This document shows, piece by piece, positions 60,944 through 64,000 of a stretch of DNA of 64,000 nt. Both the position numbers and the translations under genes were made by a program. Origin of the DNA: JAEUWI01 sp942492815 (lineage in GTDB: Bacteria > Hydrogenedentota > Hydrogenedentia > Hydrogenedentales > JAEUWI01). How positions within the stretch are numbered: position 1 is the stretch's first letter; every line of letters begins with the position of its first letter. Where the stretch lies: the NCBI GenBank assembly GCA_942492815.1, contig OW818658.1:4216001-4280000 (forward strand), given 5' to 3'. The notes under the pieces were generated by a model. It was not told the origin of the DNA, did not search any database, and saw only the letters and a program-made list of their open reading frames with translations.

Positions 60944-61942
60944 TTAGTTACCTTCGTTGACCATGGCGTCAAACGCGGCAAAGTTACGCTGGATGGGCGC
61001 CTTCGCAAGGAACTTGATGAACTCAACATGGCCGTCCAAGTACAGGACGTTGCAGCCGCCGGGAACGTGGTTGAAGTCAGCGGCACTCGTGCTGATTCGG
61101 TCCCACTGGATGAAGATGCTGGACTGGGCCTGGGCACTCGCACCAGCATTGTTGATGTCGGTGATGACAAAACGTTCGATGCCTTCGCGAAGCTTCAGAA
61201 TGCTGCTGCCGCCACCCGTACCATTGGGGGCGGGTACTGCAACGTCTTTCACGGTCACGCCATTGATGGTCGTGGCTTGAGCAAGGGTGCTCGGGGGATA
61301 AAGCGGGGCGATCTGGGCGAGAATGGATTCAAGCCAAAGCGTCGCCTGAGCCGGGCCCTGCGCCGCAGGATCGGCACCGAGGAGGGCCTGGGTGATTCCG
61401 CCCGGGTTGCCGACCGGGTCACTGTCGCTGACGCGATCCCAGATATAGCCCTGGTAGGCGTAGCTCTGGTCAACGGAATTCATGCAACTGCCACCATGGC
61501 TGCAGCCCGAACCGCTGGCGGCATTCGGAATGCTGCCGGTCGTGTTGTCCGCGTAGATGAACAGGTTGTCGCCAGCTTCGCTGGTCCAATTGTCCGCGTT
61601 GCCATCGGCATCGGACGGGCACGTGAACACGTTGGGGTCGGTCAGGTATTCAGGATAGATCTCCGGAACATAGGGGCCGAAATTTGCTTTGACCGTGCTG
61701 TAGTCCGCCTTGCCTGCGGGGGGAAGGACGGATTTGAAGAACACGGAGGGCAGATTCTCGCCCTTGCTCTCATTTGAGTACATCTTGTAAACCAGGCCCA
61801 GTTGCTTCAGGTTGTTAGCACAAGTGGCACGGCGAGCCGCCTCCCGCGCGCGGGCGAGGGCGGGCAGCAGGATGGCCGCGAGAATGCCAATGATAGCGAT
61901 AACGACCAACAATTCAATGAGGGTGAAACCATTCTTTTTCAT
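60944..61942 (-). CDS. DUF1559 type IV pseudopilin 3 (H-X9-DG)
   Basis: A 332-residue prepilin from ATG 61942: MKKNG then FTLIELLVVIAIIGILAAILLPALARAREAARRATCANNLKQLGLVYKMYSNESKGENLPS. The H-X9-DG motif is CNVLYLDGHVEFIKFLAK and LREGIERFVITDINNAGASAQAQSSIFIQWDRISTSAADFNHVPGG matches pseudopilin 2 closely. The shared GSGCSHGGSCMNSVDQSYAYQGYIWDRV segment has two cysteines that could form a disulfide. The strong individual promoter, leader and terminator suggest high but regulated expression. Likely a major subunit of a pilin-like assembly or pseudopilus. Confidence 0.92.
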   Translation of the reverse strand: MKKNGFTLIELLVVIAIIGILAAILLPALARAREAARRATCANNLKQLGLVYKMYSNESKGENLPSVFFKSVLPPAGKADYSTVKANFGPYVPEIYPEYLTDPNVFTCPSDADGNADNWTSEAGDNLFIYADNTTGSIPNAASGSGCSHGGSCMNSVDQSYAYQGYIWDRVSDSDPVGNPGGITQALLGADPAAQGPAQATLWLESILAQIAPLYPPSTLAQATTINGVTVKDVAVPAPNGTGGGSSILKLREGIERFVITDINNAGASAQAQSSIFIQWDRISTSAADFNHVPGGCNVLYLDGHVEFIKFLAKAPIQRNFAAFDAMVNEGN

Positions 61943-62087
61943 GCTACTTCTCCGTTTCTGCGATTGTAAGGGGTACAGCCACGACGCGGTCGTTGGTGCG
62001 CGCGCCGGATACCGATCAGGGGGTAAGCTGCTCGACCTGAGATCCACGTGGCCCCGCCACCCGGCGGGAATGGATCGCAACATAAGA

Positions 62088-62133
62088 TGACCGATAACGT
62101 AAGTATTGTATCACGAGCGTCCACAAGCGTCAA
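62088..62133 (-). promoter_or_regulatory. Pseudopilin 3 promoter with downstream LacI-type operator
   Basis: On the minus strand TTGACG (62133-62128), 17 bp, TACAAT (62110-62105); seven nt downstream is TTATCGGTCA (62097-62088), centre 150 nt before the ATG. The leader again contains AGGTCGAGCAG (about 62030-62040). Confidence 0.82.
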
Positions 62134-62276
62134 TCTGGAGAAAATCCCCTCGAAATCGCCTCCTTGAAACTTGTGTCACATCAACACAAAACCCCTTATT
62201 CTAAAAGGGACTAAAGCAAGAAAGCCCTCGGACGCTGGCCTGCCAACGTGCTCGCACCTAAAACCTCGGCGCAAGA

Positions 62277-62286
62277 TTATCGATAA
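62277..62286. promoter_or_regulatory. Distal LacI-type operator between pseudopilin 3 and the isomerase-like gene
   Basis: TTATCGATAA, a perfect palindrome 189 bp from the proximal pseudopilin 3 operator and about 196 bp before the ATG of the sugar-isomerase-like gene on the other strand. It could contribute to the control of both. Confidence 0.7.
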
Positions 62287-62477
62287 CTTAAAACTAACTT
62301 TACCCACACACAATCCACGGAAGCACGTTTCCACGATGACCGGGGATCGCCGCCGGAAAAAGAGGACCTACCGGGCGCTGGATATTTCACCGACGATTTG
62401 CCTATCCTTCCCTCTGGACCGAGGCAGTCGACACCCTGCACGCTGCCGCCCTGAACGACCAATGGGAGTTGAGTACC

Positions 62478-63371
62478 ATGAACGATATGAATCGGAATGA
62501 CTTTTTGAGGGCCATGGGCGCGGCCGCGCTCGTGGCGGGTATCCTGCCTGGAGCCGCCCACGCCAAGGCCCTGCCGGGCGGCAAGATGAAGCTCGGCCTC
62601 GTCACCTACCTCTGGGGCCAGCACTGGGACCTCGACACCATCATCAAGAATTGCACCGAGAGCGGCGTCCTCGCGGTGGAATTGCGCACGGAACACGCTC
62701 ACAAGGTCCAGCCCACCCTGAGCAAGGCGGAGCGCGAGGCCGTGAAGAAGAAGTTTGCCGACAGCCCCGTGCTCTGCCTCGGGCCGGGCACGAATCAGCA
62801 GTTCGACGATCCCGAACCGGAGAAACTCGCCGCCAATATCCAGGGCGCGAAGGATTTCATCATTCTGAGCCACGACATCGGCGCGAGCGGCGTCAAAGTG
62901 AAGCCCAACAGCTTCCACGAAGGCGTGCCCCACGAAAAGACCATCGAGCAGATCGGAAAGTCCCTCAACGAAGTGGGCAAATTCGCCGGGGAGCACGGCC
63001 AGCAGATCCGCCTGGAGGTCCACGGCAAGTGTGCCGAGCTGCCCACCATCAAGGCCATCATGGATATCGCCGACAACCCCAACGTGGCGGTGTGCTGGAA
63101 TTCCAATCCGGAAGACCTCAAGGGCGAGGGCTTGGAGCACAACTTCAATCTGGTCAAGGACCGCTTCGGCGCCACGGCCCACATCCGCGAATTGAACGTG
63201 GGCGACTATCCCTACCAGGATCTCATGAATCTCTTCGTGGCCATTGACTACGACGGCTGGCTCCTGCTGGAGTGCCGCACGGAGATCACCGACGGTATCG
63301 CCGCCATGAAGGAGCAGCTCGCTCTCTTCAACGAAATGGTGAAAAACGGCCAGGCCAAAATAAGCGCATAA
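62478..63371 (+). CDS. Sugar phosphate isomerase/epimerase-like TIM-barrel protein, exported
   Basis: A 297-residue protein starting MNDMNRNDFLRAMGAAALVAGILPGAAHA, a Tat-like signal with a single Arg (NRNDFLRA). The body is an AP-endonuclease-2/xylose-isomerase-like TIM barrel: LGLVTYLWGQHWDLDTIIKNCTESGVLAVELR, IILSHDIGASGVK, IRLEVHGKCAELPTIKAIMDIADNPNVAVCWNSNPEDLKG and GWLLLECRTEI. Metal-binding Glu, His and Glu residues (VELR, LEVHG, LLECR) look retained. GGGAG lies 9 nt before the ATG. An operator-like TTATCGATAA 196 bp upstream links it to the local LacI regulon. Substrate unknown. Confidence 0.85.
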   Translation: MNDMNRNDFLRAMGAAALVAGILPGAAHAKALPGGKMKLGLVTYLWGQHWDLDTIIKNCTESGVLAVELRTEHAHKVQPTLSKAEREAVKKKFADSPVLCLGPGTNQQFDDPEPEKLAANIQGAKDFIILSHDIGASGVKVKPNSFHEGVPHEKTIEQIGKSLNEVGKFAGEHGQQIRLEVHGKCAELPTIKAIMDIADNPNVAVCWNSNPEDLKGEGLEHNFNLVKDRFGATAHIRELNVGDYPYQDLMNLFVAIDYDGWLLLECRTEITDGIAAMKEQLALFNEMVKNGQAKISA

Positions 63372-63378
63372 CCACCCA

Positions 63379-63415
63379 GCAGGACGGTCCCGATTTACCA
63401 ACGGGACCGTCCTGC
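63379..63415 (+). terminator. Terminator-like palindrome pair after the isomerase-like gene
   Basis: GCAGGACGGTCCCG (63379-63392) and CGGGACCGTCCTGC (63402-63415) form a perfect 14-bp stem with a 9-nt loop, followed by ATTTTAAA. The stem is made of the GGGACCGTCCT repeat unit itself. Confidence 0.8.
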
Positions 63416-63640
63416 ATTTTAAACGGGACCGTCCTGCACGCAAAGGCCCCCAAGACACGGCTTACGACCCAAATCACAACCATCACATCGACCTGACGAA
63501 GCTCACTACGCGTGCGGGACCGTCCCGCGCTTTAAAAGCGTGGGACAGTCCTATCCGGCATAAACTCCCCGCGGTCCAGATCGCCAGAAGTATTGCCGAT
63601 TCTCTGCGCGGCATGGGACCGCCGTTCTGGACAGTCCCAT
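63379..63640. repeat. Diverged copy of the GGGACNGTCCC palindrome repeat
   Basis: Palindromes occur at about 63382-63391, 63403-63413, 63424-63434, 63517-63527, 63542-63551 and 63628-63637. The order (CCGTCCTGCACGCAAAGGC, then about 80 bp, GCGGGACCGTCCCGCGCTTTAAAAGCG, then GGGACAGTCC) parallels the 233-bp unit at 16039-16504, but the sequence between palindromes is mostly different. Confidence 0.7.
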
Positions 63641-63704
63641 CGGGGTGTCACCTTTCCCCCAATTCCCCCAACTAAGGGTAGAATCAACGGAAAGGATCTC
63701 CCGA

Positions 63705-64000
63705 ATGTCCGCAGACACCCACCAACTCATCCAGCAGAGCCTCCAGGGCGACCAGCGCGCCTTCGGCCAAATCGTGGAGCGTTACCAGGGGGCCGTCAGC
63801 GCCATGGCCTACAGCGTCACCGGGAACCTCGCCCAGAGCGAAGACCTGGCGCAGGAAGCCTTCATCATCGCGTGGAAGAAACTCGGAGCATTGCAGAAGC
63901 ACGAGTCGCTCGCGGCTTGGCTCTGCGGCATCGCGCGCAACCTCGCCCGCGATTGGATGCGCACCCAAGCCGCCCGGCCCACCATCTCCATGGGGCACCT
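63705..64000 (+). CDS. ECF-subfamily RNA polymerase sigma factor, cut by window edge
   Basis: An open frame from ATG 63705 to the window end (98 codons). AAAGGA lies about 10 nt upstream. MSADTHQLIQQSLQGDQRAFGQIVERYQGAVSAMAYSVTGNLAQSEDLAQEAFIIAWKKLGAL is sigma region 2 of ECF factors with the core-binding DLAQEAFIIAW motif, and AAWLCGIARNLARDWMRTQA completes region 2.4. Region 4 must lie beyond the edge. Partner anti-sigma and regulon are not visible. PVC bacteria often encode such factors with large C-terminal extensions, which cannot be tested here. Confidence 0.9.
   Translation, partial: MSADTHQLIQQSLQGDQRAFGQIVERYQGAVSAMAYSVTGNLAQSEDLAQEAFIIAWKKLGALQKHESLAAWLCGIARNLARDWMRTQAARPTISMGH

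Overview
The window looks like a chromosomal segment of a GC-rich, Gram-negative, PVC-like bacterium. Support comes from Tat-exported sulfatases, a DUF1549/DUF1553 cytochrome with DUF1501 partner, DUF1080 proteins, several DUF1559 (H-X9-DG) pseudopilins, and a lipoprotein with a Glu-Gly hexanucleotide-repeat linker. I favour Candidatus Hydrogenedentota, with Planctomycetota or Lentisphaerota relatives as alternatives; this is inference from gene content, not a phylogenetic result.

Layout. 1-0.9 kb: two minor-pilin-like genes (one cut by the edge). 1.5-8.2 kb: a tetR-MFP-RND-OMF efflux operon with a sigma70-like promoter embedded in a 30-bp palindrome. 8.3-9.2 kb: SpoIIE-type phosphatase. 9.2-16.5 kb: a mobile island in which a 233-bp tandem repeat rich in GGGACNGTCCC palindromes is interrupted by an IS4-like element, itself carrying a nested IS1634-type element and a nested IS21-type element; ends and target duplications can be read for all three. 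16.6-18.4 kb: blaI-type repressor and M56 peptidase behind a promoter/operator. 18.4-22.5 kb: a four-helix-bundle suffix protein containing intergenic repeat sequence, and a G8/beta-helix lipoprotein with an overlapping 48-codon membrane ORF. 23.1-27.9 kb: isochorismatase-like hydrolase, a coupled SRPBCC-SDR-membrane protein-photolyase operon, and a TrmO methyltransferase. 28.2-37.7 kb: catabolic/exported set (Gfo/Idh/MocA, two DUF1080, three sulfatases of which one is frameshifted, a GH43-like propeller). 37.7-47.9 kb: nitrate assimilation (rubredoxin-tailed nitrite/sulfite reductase-like protein, nitrate reductase fused to FAD and BFD modules, NarK-type transporter, NirB-NirD fusion). 48.1-56.2 kb: two DUF1559-like membrane proteins, then a DUF1501/PSCyt pair split by an ISL3-type insertion. 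56.4-63.4 kb: three DUF1559 pseudopilins and a LacI regulator, then a sugar-isomerase-like protein. The right edge cuts an ECF sigma factor.

The most distinctive signal is regulatory. Each of the three pseudopilin genes has a TTGACG / 17 bp / TAnnnT promoter, a TTACCGATAA-like site just downstream of it about 150 bp before the start codon, and a perfect TTATCGATAA palindrome about 190 bp further upstream. One distal palindrome lies inside the spacer of the lacI promoter. This looks like a local LacI regulon with paired operators, possibly looping. Several short periodic repeat families (ATTGACA heptamers, ATGGGTCTT nonamers, GGATAGGAC units, CACGGATTA units) fill many intergenic gaps and in two places run into coding sequence.
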